A program made the translations under genes and the position numbers. From Desulfobulbaceae bacterium BRH_c16a (GTDB lineage: Bacteria; Desulfobacterota; Desulfobulbia; Desulfobulbales; Desulfocapsaceae), in NCBI GenBank assembly GCA_000961725.1, contig LADS01000060.1:48299-112298 (forward strand): a stretch of 64,000 bases of DNA, in the 5' to 3' direction. The notes under the pieces are model-generated. The model was given only the letters and a program-made list of their open reading frames with translations, ran no database searches and was not told the origin of the DNA. Below are positions 27,303 to 35,974 of this stretch, one piece after another. How positions within the stretch are numbered: position 1 is the first letter of the stretch; each line of letters begins with the position of its first letter.

Positions 27303-30300
27303 TTATTCGCTGCTGTTTCGCTCACCCCAGGGATTGATTTTTTCGAGCAGCTTGAAGGGTGAAGTGATGGTCCGTTCGGCCAGATCGTAAAGACTTGAGC
27401 CGATCGCAGAGGGGGACATGACCTCAACCCTGGGATCGTCCAGCGATCCGGTGATGCCTACCGGAATGGCGATCAGGCTGCCACCCAGGAGGTAGTTGAC
27501 CCCGGGGATATGTTTTATTATGGTATCGACGGTCTTCAACGGCGCGGCCAGCAATTGGATATCAAGAGTCTGATCTTCCAGACGGATTTCACCGTTACCT
27601 ACCAGACTGAGGGTTTCTCCATTCATAAAAAATTTATGGATGATCAGTTTGCCGTTTTGAAATTCACCATCGAGGGTCATGGTTGTGTAGGCGAAGCCGG
27701 TGGTGGCGAGATCCGGCAATCTGCCCTTGACGATCTCGGTGACATTGAGCACCTCCAGAATCCTCGACACCAATTTGTTCTGTGTGATCAGACCGTTGCT
27801 GAGCTTCATCTCCAGTGGACCTTCCAGGCGGTTGACCAGTCCGTCCATTTTCCCCCTGGCGGTGACCCTGCTGGAGAAGTCGAGGCTGCCGGTTGCCCTC
27901 GTCCGGCCCTCGGTCAGACAGGTGTAGCTGGTGGCCACGTCGAGGTCTCTGCCCAGCAGGGTCAGATCGAGAGAAAATTCATCCCCGGTGAGGGAAAACG
28001 AGCCGAGCGAGTTGATGTCGCATAATCCGGCTTTTTCAAGCCGGAGATCGACCCTGTTGCGAGCGAAGGAGACGGTACCCTCGACAGGCTCCCAGGTAAA
28101 GTTCTTCCAGGTCAGTTTCGTGATGTCGACTTGAACCTGTGCACCGTCTGCCTGCAGGGTGATCTGTTCAATGTTTATTTTCTCGCCCGATGGCAGGAGA
28201 ACCGGCAGATTCTCGCCGGTCAGCTGCCCCGTGGCGGTGGCTTTGGATTGTCCGCTTTGCGGGACAGTGACGGCAATATCCCCTTCCAATTGGCCACTGT
28301 TGAATTGACCATCGACGAACATGCTCTGCAGGGTTTCATGCTGCAGTTTACCGGTAAACTTGAAGTCGTGTTGGTCCTTGTTGAAGTCAAAGACCATGTC
28401 GGCATCGGAATACCGATCCTTGAGGTGCAGCCGGTTGACCTGCAGCTGTCCCGGCCGGTAGTCGACATCGGCGATGATCGCAGGGCCTTTCTCTAGTGAT
28501 ACCTCACCCTTGAATGAGGCCGTAGAGTCGTCCGGCTGCCAGGCAACCTGCGCGTTGCCGATGCTGAGTGGCGCAATAATAGCATATGATTCCGGCACGT
28601 TGAGTATATTCGACAGCCATTCGACCGATTGTGGCCCCATGGATCCATCCAGCAAGAGTTCGATCCCTTGGAGCTGTTGCGGCCAGCCATTGATGCTGCC
28701 GGACAGGACGAGTGCTGCATCCTGACTCGAAACCTTGAGTTTTTCAAAGGTCACCTGCTGCGTAACGATTGTAAATCCGCCACCGGCGATGTTGATGATG
28801 TCGGGGAAGGCTTTCGTATCGACTGTGAGGTCTTGCACGGTGCCGGTCGAGGAGAACTGCCACGCAGACGGCCTGTCGACCTCGCCTTTCAACTCAAAGA
28901 CCGACAATTCGACGCGGCCGCTCACTTGTTTGACCTCTTGCAGCGTATCACGCAATCCCTCCAGGGAGGCCAGCCAGGGATAGAGCTCCGCCATGTTCAA
29001 ATCAAAGCGACCGGAACCGATGTCGAGGGAAAGATCCTTTTCCCAGTTGAACAGGATGGAGAGATCGGCAAACTGCGACTCTCCCAATGAGCCGCTGAAT
29101 GAATCGAGATCGAGCCGATCATTGCTGAAAGCGAGCTGCCCCCCGGCGATTGTGATCGGCAACGGCACCCCCTGGTAGTCGGCAGACAGCGTCACCTCGC
29201 TGACTTCGATTCCGGCGTCGATGTCGTGCAGGCTGTCGCCGAGGCTCAGTTTTCCGTGGCCGGTGCCCTGCAGGCCGGTGATCTTCTGCAGCTCGGAAGC
29301 GATGGCCGGGTTACTGACTACACGTTGAAGGATCGCCTTGGTATCCGCCAGGTCGGCGCGTAACATCAGATCCAGCTGGAACAGGTCGTTCTTCTTGGTC
29401 AGACCTATCTTCAGCGAACCGTCCCGGCCGGCAGATTCATCCAGACGGGCCGAGAGCCCGGTGCCTTGCAGAACTCCCCTGCTGACGACCACATCGCCGA
29501 AGATCTCGGTCAGGTCGAGATCGATCTTCGGGATCGACACCTTGCCGTCCTGCAACCGACCCTTGATCAGGATGTTGTTCATATCGCCCAGTTCGGACAG
29601 GTCCTCTCCGCGAGAGGTGAAGCTGAGCTGCGGCACCCGGCCACCGCGCAGGTAGTCGAAGATTTTCTCGACCGGGGTGATGTCGCCTGCCAGGGCCAGA
29701 GCGGTTCTGCGGGTCGCCTCGACATCGATGTTGTTGCCGGACAGGTTCAGCGTAATTGCCGGCGTGGTCGGAGCCAGGGTCATGTCTCCGGTCAATTCAA
29801 GGGCCGGTTCGGCGAGAGCCAGTCGCTCGAGTTTGACGGTCGTCTTGTCGCCCGTCATTTGGGCGCTGCCGCTCAGGCTGAGGCCTTTTGTCGTCTCCTG
29901 GCGGCCGTTGCGATAAATATTCAGTGCAGCAATGTTCGCTTGCAGGTTGGCCCTGGCAGAATTGACACCGGCCATCGACACATCCGATTGCAGGCTCAGG
30001 CCTTCGAGTTCAACCTGCTTTTGTTTGCTCCGGGCGATAGCCAGCCGGCCGTTGTCGACCTGCAGTTCGAGGCCGGTGAACGTGAAAGGCTGAGCCGGGG
30101 TTTCTTTTGGTTTTGTGTCAGGAAGCTCCAGACTGAGCTGCGGCGTGTCCAGCTCGAGTCGGGCCAGGCGCAGATCACCGACCAGCAGGGGGAGGAATGC
30201 CGGTGAGGCACGCAGGGCTGCAACTGTGCCCTCTGCCAGATCGGGAATGGTCAGCTTGACCTGACGCAGTTCGATGGACGGCCGGGGAAAATAGGACAAC

Positions 30301-30515
30301 TCGGCATTGTCATAGTCAATCTTCCCGCCGGTCTGTTCGGTCACCACAGCCTGGATTTTTTGTTTGACCGCGGCGAAACCGATGAGCCGCGGCACAAGCA
30401 GCACTGCCGCCGCCATCAGAAGCAACACTGCAACGATAGTCCCCAACAGCCAGGCACGGAGACGATGAGTGGTGCGCGCGGGGAAGTGATTTTTCTGTCG
30501 TTCGGTTTCTTTCAT
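27303..30515 (-). CDS. Large AsmA-like envelope protein
   Basis: 1070 residues. One N-terminal membrane helix (RAWLLGTIVAVLLLMAAAVLL) anchors a very long periplasmic part rich in short beta strands. AsmA-family cues are the N-terminal KIDYDNAELSYFPRPSIELRQVKLTIPD and the C-terminal AsmA_2 block (VNRLEGPLEMKLSNGLITQNKLVSRILEVLNVTEIVKGRLPD...TTMTLDGEFQNGKLIIHKFFMNG), ending with VPGVNYLLGGSLIAIPVGITGSLDDP. Such proteins form bridge-like grooves thought to move phospholipid between inner and outer membranes (established for AsmA/TamB/YhdP relatives). It is monocistronic. A DUF748 label might also hit its central part. Confidence 0.88.
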   Translation of the reverse strand: MKETERQKNHFPARTTHRLRAWLLGTIVAVLLLMAAAVLLVPRLIGFAAVKQKIQAVVTEQTGGKIDYDNAELSYFPRPSIELRQVKLTIPDLAEGTVAALRASPAFLPLLVGDLRLARLELDTPQLSLELPDTKPKETPAQPFTFTGLELQVDNGRLAIARSKQKQVELEGLSLQSDVSMAGVNSARANLQANIAALNIYRNGRQETTKGLSLSGSAQMTGDKTTVKLERLALAEPALELTGDMTLAPTTPAITLNLSGNNIDVEATRRTALALAGDITPVEKIFDYLRGGRVPQLSFTSRGEDLSELGDMNNILIKGRLQDGKVSIPKIDLDLTEIFGDVVVSRGVLQGTGLSARLDESAGRDGSLKIGLTKKNDLFQLDLMLRADLADTKAILQRVVSNPAIASELQKITGLQGTGHGKLSLGDSLHDIDAGIEVSEVTLSADYQGVPLPITIAGGQLAFSNDRLDLDSFSGSLGESQFADLSILFNWEKDLSLDIGSGRFDLNMAELYPWLASLEGLRDTLQEVKQVSGRVELSVFELKGEVDRPSAWQFSSTGTVQDLTVDTKAFPDIINIAGGGFTIVTQQVTFEKLKVSSQDAALVLSGSINGWPQQLQGIELLLDGSMGPQSVEWLSNILNVPESYAIIAPLSIGNAQVAWQPDDSTASFKGEVSLEKGPAIIADVDYRPGQLQVNRLHLKDRYSDADMVFDFNKDQHDFKFTGKLQHETLQSMFVDGQFNSGQLEGDIAVTVPQSGQSKATATGQLTGENLPVLLPSGEKINIEQITLQADGAQVQVDITKLTWKNFTWEPVEGTVSFARNRVDLRLEKAGLCDINSLGSFSLTGDEFSLDLTLLGRDLDVATSYTCLTEGRTRATGSLDFSSRVTARGKMDGLVNRLEGPLEMKLSNGLITQNKLVSRILEVLNVTEIVKGRLPDLATTGFAYTTMTLDGEFQNGKLIIHKFFMNGETLSLVGNGEIRLEDQTLDIQLLAAPLKTVDTIIKHIPGVNYLLGGSLIAIPVGITGSLDDPRVEVMSPSAIGSSLYDLAERTITSPFKLLEKINPWGERNSSE

Positions 30516-30953
30516 CGGGTACTTGCGCAGGGATGGCAGCTGGATGGAATCTGCAAATAGGTTATCATGATACTGATATATATTTTAAGCATGGTTTGCA
30601 ATTTGACGCATGAGAATACCCCCCTGACACAATTGCTTTCATCCACGAGAATCGATCGGTGGTTAAAATGAACCTCATTTGCCAATTCCCGCACCGTGAA
30701 CCTTTTCCCGCTTATCATCTCCACTGTCCTTTTGCTTACCATAAATGACCGGTTACAGGAAAGCAGTTGGTATCCTAAATAATACTCTATACCTTATCTG
30801 TAGTTAAACTTTCCGGACTTAACCTTCCGAGACAGATTCAAGGGCTGGGTACCTTTGTCTGTTCTCCTGAAACACCTTGCCGCTTGATACGATCGTGAGA
30901 TTATCGATAGTCGGCAGAAGTGAAATCCAACTTTTTAAAAGGGAGAGTGCAAA
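30516..30953. other. Intergenic stretch, nothing recognised
   Basis: 438 bases between the divergent AsmA-like and Cache-HAMP genes. AT-rich segments suggest promoters for both, but no clear -35/-10 pair, repeat or conserved gene was identified. A short reverse-strand frame at 30512-30742 shows no recognisable homology. Confidence 0.5.
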
Positions 30954-31823
30954 ATGAGCTATTTGGAAGGCCTTTCTTTTCAGGTGAAGACTTTTTTTCT
31001 GGTGATTGTTTTAGTGTCATTCACGGTCATTGCCGTTGCCAGGTATCATTTACTGGTGAATGAACTCACTGAGATGAGCATCGAACAGACCACCGGCATG
31101 ATGCTTACCGGATATAAAAACGAGTTGAAAGATATTGTCGATGTGATGGCGGTGACGCTTTCGTCGTCGACGCAGGGCATACAGGACGAAGAGCAAACGT
31201 ACACCATGTTTGCAAAGTTGATAAAACAAGCCAGATTTTTTCCCGATAAATCAGGCTACTACTTTATCTATAAAAAAGGCGGGACTGTGTTTGCTCATGC
31301 CGCGCAGCCCGATCTGGAGAAGAAAAATCTTATCAATATGAAGGACCCCAAAGGCAAAATGCTGATAAAAGAACTCGATGAGGTTTCCCAGGCCGGAGGA
31401 GGATTTGTCGAATACTGGTGGGAAAAGCCGAAGAGGGGACTGCAGCCCAAGCTTTCTTATGCCCGCATGATTCCCGGGGGGCAATACTGGATCGGTGCAG
31501 GCGTATATATTGATGATATTCAAGAGAAGAAGGAGACTATTCTGACCACCATCCAGACTCGGACAAATTCATTCCTGAAAGAACTGTATATCATGCTGGG
31601 ATCGGCATTAGTCCTGTTTGCCATACCGCTCACCTGGTTTCTGATTGTCAGCATCGTTAAACCGATTCGTGAACTGACCATCGTTGCCGAACAGTTCAGC
31701 CGGGGAAGTCTTGATCTCGACATCCCCCACATCGGACGGGGCGATGAAATCGGCAAAATGGCCGAGGCTCTGGAACGACTGGGAATGAGCATTAAAGTGG
31801 CGATCGCCAGGCTGAAGCAGTGA
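30954..31823 (+). CDS. Membrane sCache-HAMP protein lacking an output domain
   Basis: 289 residues. Membrane helix at ~10-28 (VKTFFLVIVLVSFTVIAVARYH). The periplasmic single-Cache domain (~40-200) has signatures FFPDKSGYYFIYKKGGTVFAHAAQPDLEKKNLINMKDPKG and YWWEKPKRGLQPKLSYARMIPGGQYWIGAGVYIDD. A second helix at ~212-232 leads into HAMP (VKPIRELTIVAEQFSRGSLDLDIP...DEIGKMAEALERL). It ends there with a normal stop, where chemoreceptors or kinases of this type continue for 200-300 more residues. AGGGAGAG precedes the ATG. It may partner with a separate signalling protein by HAMP mixing, or be a truncated chemoreceptor that remained open. The usual sCache ligands are small carboxylates. Confidence 0.88.
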   Translation: MSYLEGLSFQVKTFFLVIVLVSFTVIAVARYHLLVNELTEMSIEQTTGMMLTGYKNELKDIVDVMAVTLSSSTQGIQDEEQTYTMFAKLIKQARFFPDKSGYYFIYKKGGTVFAHAAQPDLEKKNLINMKDPKGKMLIKELDEVSQAGGGFVEYWWEKPKRGLQPKLSYARMIPGGQYWIGAGVYIDDIQEKKETILTTIQTRTNSFLKELYIMLGSALVLFAIPLTWFLIVSIVKPIRELTIVAEQFSRGSLDLDIPHIGRGDEIGKMAEALERLGMSIKVAIARLKQ

Positions 31824-31885
31824 GTGTTGCCGGGCGTCTGTCTCAACGATAGGCGCCTATCCCGGTTACCTTCCGGCCGATGATC

Positions 31886-32107
31886 TCAGCGTAGTGGTTC
31901 AAAAAGATATTCCAGGCCATTGACTTTTATCTCATAGACAATGGCCAGCATCTCCCCCAGTCTGCCCTTGGGGAAGCCCTTTTGGGAAAACCACACCACA
32001 TAGGCTTCCGGCAGATCGATCAGCAGTCTGCCGCTGTACTTGCCGAAAGGCATTGTCATTTTAGCCAGCTCCAGGAGCTGGGCATGGTCATATTCCGGAT
32101 TGTTCAT
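31886..32107 (-). CDS. DUF3820 small protein
   Basis: 73 residues matching DUF3820: MTMPFGKYSGRLLIDLPEAYVVWFSQKGFPKGRLGEMLA, a conserved ~60-residue module also found at the end of some exonuclease-like proteins. GGAG lies before the ATG. It starts nine bases after the dehydrogenase-CobT stop and so is probably the last gene of the riboswitch operon. No link of DUF3820 to cobamides is known to me. Confidence 0.85.
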   Translation of the reverse strand: MNNPEYDHAQLLELAKMTMPFGKYSGRLLIDLPEAYVVWFSQKGFPKGRLGEMLAIVYEIKVNGLEYLFEPLR

Positions 32108-32116
32108 TTTTCTCCA

Positions 32117-34219
32117 TCACAGCGATCCGCTGTCGACGCCTGCCTCTTCAAAGGAGGCCATTTCCCGCATCATCCGGCAGGAAAGGTCGACGAGATTCAT
32201 GGCAATTGCCGCCCCCGTCCCCTCGCCAAGCCGCAGCTTGAGGTCGAGCACGGGTTCGAGGCTCATCATCCCCAGAGCCGCCTGCTGACCGGCCTCAACC
32301 GATTTATGACCGGCAACCAGATAGTCTTTGACCGCAGGACAGAGCAGCCAGGCAAGAAGCCCGGCCGCGGTCGAGATGATGCCGTCGAGGACGACACAGC
32401 ATCTTTCCGAGGCCGCCGCCAGGACCGCGCCGCAGATCCCGCCGAGTTCATAACCGCCGAGTCTGGCAAGAAGGTCAAGTGCGTCGTCCGGCACCGGCCG
32501 GTGCAGGGCAAGGGCTTTGTCGATCACTTCACGCTTGCGCGACAGCCCGCGGTCGTCGACTCCGGTGCCGCGACCGGCAACCTGTTCCGCAGAAAGCCCG
32601 GAAGCGCCGCAGATGATGGCGGTGGCACTGCTGCTGTTGCCGATCCCCATTTCTCCCATGCCGACCAGATCGCAACGTTTTTCGGCATTTTTTGCAAGAA
32701 ACGTCCGTGCGCCGTTTTCGATGGCCCGGATCGCATCCTCCTTGCTCATCGCCGGCTGAACGGCAAAATTCTTCGTCCCCCGAGCCACCTTCATCTTGAT
32801 AAGAAGAGGATGATCGGTAAAATCGCCGTTTACCCCCATGTCGACAACCGCCAGTTCAATCCCATACTGGCGACAGAAGGCATTTATCGCCGCGCCGCCG
32901 GCCAGAAAATTCTCGACCATCTGCACGGTCACCTTGGCGGGAAAGGCCGAGACACCCTCCTCGACCACTCCATGATCGCCGGCAAAGACGAACATACGTT
33001 TGCAGTCGACCGCCGGGTTGAGATTTTTCTGGATGGCACTCATCCGGACAGCGAGGTGTTCGATCTTCCCGAGAGCGCCGAGCGGCTTGGTCATGCGATC
33101 GACCTTGTGCTGCGCCCGATCCCGCACACCATCAGGCAGCGGCTCTATTGCAGCGATGATTCCGTCAAGAAAAGGCGACACATGTGTCCGACCGTGTCCC
33201 GGTGCCGCAACCGCCTCTCGATCCGGCCGAGTCGGCATCTGCCGGCGACCGACTCCGCTAAAATCGATAATGTATTTCAAGGCGTTCCCGGAGAGAATAT
33301 GGGACAGGACCGACTCCACCTCGGCTGGACCGACAACCTTTTCAATGAGCCGGCCCAGGTTTTCCTGCTGCCTGCTGCAAAATGGAATCGCCTGCACCAT
33401 ATGCTCCCGCCTGGGTCCGTAGGCTCCGAACACCTCCAGTTCCTTATAGTGGATAAGGTTCAGAAGGCTGGTGTCTATTTCTTCGTTTTTCTCAAGGCCG
33501 CTGAAATAGCTGAGCCGCCCGCCTTTTCGTAATTTTGCAATACAGAGGCTGAAGGCGATGTGGCTGTCGCAGCAGTTTATCGCCAGATCGAAATCTGCGG
33601 CGTGGGTATCCTTCACGAGAATGATGTGGTTGCTGTCGCACAACCCGCGCAATCTCGCGATCTTTTCCTCGCTCTGCTCGATTACGGTGACTTGGCATTG
33701 GCGCTCGCGGCAGACCAGAGCAGCAATCATCCCGACCAGGCCGCCGCCGTAGATGACAACCCGCTCTTTGGCTGCGGGATGCAGCCGCGAGAGCCCGTTC
33801 AGCACGCAGCCCACCGGCTCGGCAAAAGTGGCAATCCGGGGATCCAGTCCGTCCGCCACCGGCACAAGACTTTCCTGCGGCACACTCACATATCGGGCAA
33901 ACCCGCCGTCGGTATGGAAGCCGATGATGCGCATCTCTTCACAGAGGTTTTCCCGGCCGCCGAGACAATAGCGGCAGGTGCCGCATGCCTGACCGGGCCA
34001 GACGGTATAAAGCCTGCCGGTGGATGTATCGACACCGGCAATTTCGTGTCCCAGAACCCTTGGCAGCACCAGATCGCGGTGCCCCTGCCGCCACATCTTG
34101 GCATCGGTCCGACAGATGGCGCAGCAGGTAACCTCCAGAATCACCCGACCATTCTTTGCCTCGGGAAATGGCTGGCTCGCCAATTCCATGGTCCCGCATT
34201 GGGTAAGTGCCAGTTGCAT
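32117..34219 (-). CDS. Zinc-dependent dehydrogenase fused to CobT phosphoribosyltransferase
   Basis: 700 residues, two enzymes in one chain. Residues 1-~325 are a medium-chain alcohol/polyol dehydrogenase: catalytic-zinc C36 (AICRTD) and H58-E59 (VLGHEIAG), structural-zinc C79, C82, C85, C93, and nucleotide motif VIYGGGLVGM. Residues ~345-700 are full-length CobT: KPLGALGKIE, FAGDHGVVEEGVSAFP, GEMGIGNSSSATAI, GGYELGGICGAVLAAA and catalytic Glu666 in RLGEGTGAA. CobT transfers phosphoribose from nicotinate mononucleotide to a lower-ligand base in cobamide synthesis (known). The dehydrogenase half may prepare or oxidise the ligand precursor, or be a riboflavin- or ribose-side enzyme; that is inference. 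Lies six bases after a 70-residue gene in a cobalamin-riboswitch operon. Confidence 0.92.
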   Translation of the reverse strand: MQLALTQCGTMELASQPFPEAKNGRVILEVTCCAICRTDAKMWRQGHRDLVLPRVLGHEIAGVDTSTGRLYTVWPGQACGTCRYCLGGRENLCEEMRIIGFHTDGGFARYVSVPQESLVPVADGLDPRIATFAEPVGCVLNGLSRLHPAAKERVVIYGGGLVGMIAALVCRERQCQVTVIEQSEEKIARLRGLCDSNHIILVKDTHAADFDLAINCCDSHIAFSLCIAKLRKGGRLSYFSGLEKNEEIDTSLLNLIHYKELEVFGAYGPRREHMVQAIPFCSRQQENLGRLIEKVVGPAEVESVLSHILSGNALKYIIDFSGVGRRQMPTRPDREAVAAPGHGRTHVSPFLDGIIAAIEPLPDGVRDRAQHKVDRMTKPLGALGKIEHLAVRMSAIQKNLNPAVDCKRMFVFAGDHGVVEEGVSAFPAKVTVQMVENFLAGGAAINAFCRQYGIELAVVDMGVNGDFTDHPLLIKMKVARGTKNFAVQPAMSKEDAIRAIENGARTFLAKNAEKRCDLVGMGEMGIGNSSSATAIICGASGLSAEQVAGRGTGVDDRGLSRKREVIDKALALHRPVPDDALDLLARLGGYELGGICGAVLAAASERCCVVLDGIISTAAGLLAWLLCPAVKDYLVAGHKSVEAGQQAALGMMSLEPVLDLKLRLGEGTGAAIAMNLVDLSCRMMREMASFEEAGVDSGSL

Positions 34220-34225
34220 CTTTTT

Positions 34226-34438
34226 TCACTCCATGTGCTCATAAGGTTCCTCGACCAGAATCAGCTTCATCAGCTTTGCCGAAACACCCGATTCCCGCAG
34301 ACGGCGGCAACAGTCTTCTGCCTCATCGGCCTTATCCAGAGGAAAGACGCTGGCCTTGTTGAGCGGGCAGCGCTCGAAAAAACTTTGCCTTACCCGAAAA
34401 TAATCCCCTCCGTCCTTGATGATCAGCAGCTCGGTCAT
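34226..34438 (-). CDS. Small protein of the cobamide operon, unknown
   Basis: 70 residues from the ATG at 34438 (MTELLIIKDGGDYFRVRQSFFERCPLNKASVFPL), whose ATGA overlaps the stop of the TrpD-like gene. The mix of charged helices and strands, DEAEDCCRRLRESGVSAKLMKLILVEEPYEHME, looks like a small alpha/beta domain. No family recognised. Tight spacing on both sides (overlap upstream, six bases downstream) argues that it is real and works with its neighbours, for example as a subunit of the TrpD-like enzyme or the dehydrogenase-CobT fusion. Confidence 0.75.
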   Translation of the reverse strand: MTELLIIKDGGDYFRVRQSFFERCPLNKASVFPLDKADEAEDCCRRLRESGVSAKLMKLILVEEPYEHME

Positions 34439-35541
34439 CGCCCGGCCCTCGCCAGATCGGCAAGTTTTGCAAGCCCCGCCGAAGGATCGCCGTTCTGGAC
34501 TTCGATCCACCGCCTGAGAGCGGCAAGTGCCTGTCCGGAGAGAAGGATTTCTCTTGCCATTTCAACTCCTTCCGAAAGAGTCACCACCATATTCCGGACA
34601 AAGAAGATGAGCGCGCTGTTCAAAATAACGGCCTCGCTCCGGGCTTTACTGCCCTTCCCCCCCAGCAGCTGGTACATCTTTATAGCAGCTGCATACCGGT
34701 CCGGATCGGGAGCTAGATCACCGGGGGCATGCCTGGTCAGGCCGCACTCCTCCGGTTCGAAGAAAAATTGATGCATAAACCCATTTTGCAAGCGCACCCC
34801 GGAAGTCGTCCCGCAAACCGAGGCTTCATCCATCCCCTTGTCGCTGCCGACAATCCCGCCATACACCACCAGCGCGTCGGTGTAGCCGATGGCCTTCATT
34901 ACTTCCGCCACCGGCATGAGAAGCGACGGCGCATAGACGCCCCGCACCGCCACCTTCGGCAGGGCAGGATGGGCGAGCGACGCAGCGATATTCAGCGGCG
35001 AGCCGAAACAGATCCGGGAAAGAATGCGGCCGAGGGCCAGCGGATGGACCTGCGGGCTCATGCCGTTGAAGAGGCCTATCCCTGCCTCCTTTACGCTTTT
35101 TGCCACGAGATCGACATTGCACTCCACGTCAACACCTAATGCCTCCGCCATATCGACGGTGCCGCAGCTCGAAGTTATGGCCCGAGCTCCGTGGCGGGCG
35201 ATGGTTACGCCGCCGGCGGCAGCGACCAGGGATGCGGCAGTGCTGATGTTAAAGGTCTTGAAACTGTCCATGCCGGTACCGCAGTTATCGACGATATCAA
35301 GATCCGTCAGGGCAACCTTATGGGTGTCGAGCTCGTATACCGCCTGCCAGCCGCCGGCGACCTCGTCGGCCGTCTCGCCCTTGGCGGTCAAAGCAGCGAG
35401 AAAGGCCCCCTGCTGCATGTCCGTGACTTCGTTTTTGAGAATCATCGAGAAGGCGTCGAAGGCTTCCTCCCGATTCAAATGTTCCCCGCCGATAAGCCTG
35501 GTGATCACTCTTCCCAGTTCTCTGTTTTTTTCGATTTCCAC
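34435..35541 (-). CDS. TrpD-like phosphoribosyltransferase of the cobamide operon
   Basis: 368 residues with the two-domain family-3 nucleoside phosphoribosyltransferase fold of anthranilate phosphoribosyltransferase: N-terminal helices (1-70), DNCGTGMDSFKTFNISTA at 85-102 in place of TrpD GTGGD...NIST, and RHGARAITSSCGTVDMAEALG in place of KHGNR...GSAD. LFNGMSPQVHPLALGRILSRICFGSPLNIAASLAHPA replaces the usual anthranilate-binding region. The phosphoribosyl-pyrophosphate region is kept but the acceptor side is diverged, so the substrate is probably not anthranilate. GGGAGG precedes the ATG. It is the first gene after a cobalamin riboswitch and precedes CobT, so a nucleoside-phosphate step in lower-ligand supply is the best guess. 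It is not part of a trp operon here. Confidence 0.85.
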   Translation of the reverse strand: MEIEKNRELGRVITRLIGGEHLNREEAFDAFSMILKNEVTDMQQGAFLAALTAKGETADEVAGGWQAVYELDTHKVALTDLDIVDNCGTGMDSFKTFNISTAASLVAAAGGVTIARHGARAITSSCGTVDMAEALGVDVECNVDLVAKSVKEAGIGLFNGMSPQVHPLALGRILSRICFGSPLNIAASLAHPALPKVAVRGVYAPSLLMPVAEVMKAIGYTDALVVYGGIVGSDKGMDEASVCGTTSGVRLQNGFMHQFFFEPEECGLTRHAPGDLAPDPDRYAAAIKMYQLLGGKGSKARSEAVILNSALIFFVRNMVVTLSEGVEMAREILLSGQALAALRRWIEVQNGDPSAGLAKLADLARAGR

Positions 35542-35578
35542 AAAATCCTCCCGAAATGAGACTCCATGTCATTGAACA

Positions 35579-35624
35579 GGATACGGAAAAGAGATCGAAC
35601 GGCAAAAGACAGGTCTCCGTATCC
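35579..35624 (-). promoter_or_regulatory. Possible expression-platform hairpin
   Basis: GGATACGGA at 35579-35587 pairs perfectly with TCCGTATCC at 35616-35624, between the cobalamin aptamer and the TrpD-like start codon on the reverse strand. It may be part of the switching or termination structure. No T-tract, so a translational or Rho-based mechanism is as likely. Confidence 0.4.
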
Positions 35625-35717
35625 GCAATACCGTACGGTCTGAGACGATCAGACAATACAATTTTCAGATACAGAGAACCCCAGTGGTTGACTCTGAAGG
35701 GGACGATAAAGTCCACG

Positions 35718-35913
35718 GTTGCAGGCAGGCTTTCTGACTTACGAATTATCCTGCACGGCGACCGTCTTCCCGGAAATCCCAGTGACGAATCCTGAACGTA
35801 TCAGGATATGGGGCTCTGCCCCAGCCGCTGCAGCCTTCGGTTACAGCAAGGACTGGCTTGTGACGGAGTCGCACCGTCTTTCCTTTTTCCAACACATACA
35901 TGCACCTGCAACA
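35718..35913 (-). promoter_or_regulatory. Cobalamin riboswitch aptamer
   Basis: Reading the reverse strand from 35913: GTTGCAGGTGC (P1 5' arm), AAAGGAAAGACGGTGCGACTCCGTC (a core G-GTGC-A-TCC segment), CGTCACTGGGA (the GCCACTG-like box), CGGGAAGACGGTCG, then AAGTCAGAAAGCCTGCC (the B12 box, consensus AGYCAGRAGACCTGCC), closing with CCTGCAAC, which pairs with the 5' arm. Order and spacing match the known cobalamin riboswitch. It lies ~175 bases before the TrpD-like gene, so the whole operon is expected to be repressed by adenosylcobalamin or a related cobamide. Confidence 0.93.
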
Positions 35914-35974
35914 GCTTTATACCCGGCTTGAATGAAGATATCAAGACCGGCTCTGCTGAAAATGACTCCGGAAA

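Noticed and set aside
30512..30742. 76-codon reverse-strand frame between the AsmA-like and Cache genes
   Set aside because: No homology or ribosome binding site. Overlaps the start of the AsmA-like gene.
31848..31861. Perfect 14-base palindrome GATAGGCGCCTATC as a terminator
   Set aside because: No loop and no T-tract. Could be a protein site, but no evidence.
31982..33532. Open frame of 516 codons on the + strand opposite the dehydrogenase-CobT fusion
   Set aside because: The opposite strand has full catalytic motifs of two enzymes. The + frame translation has no recognisable domain.
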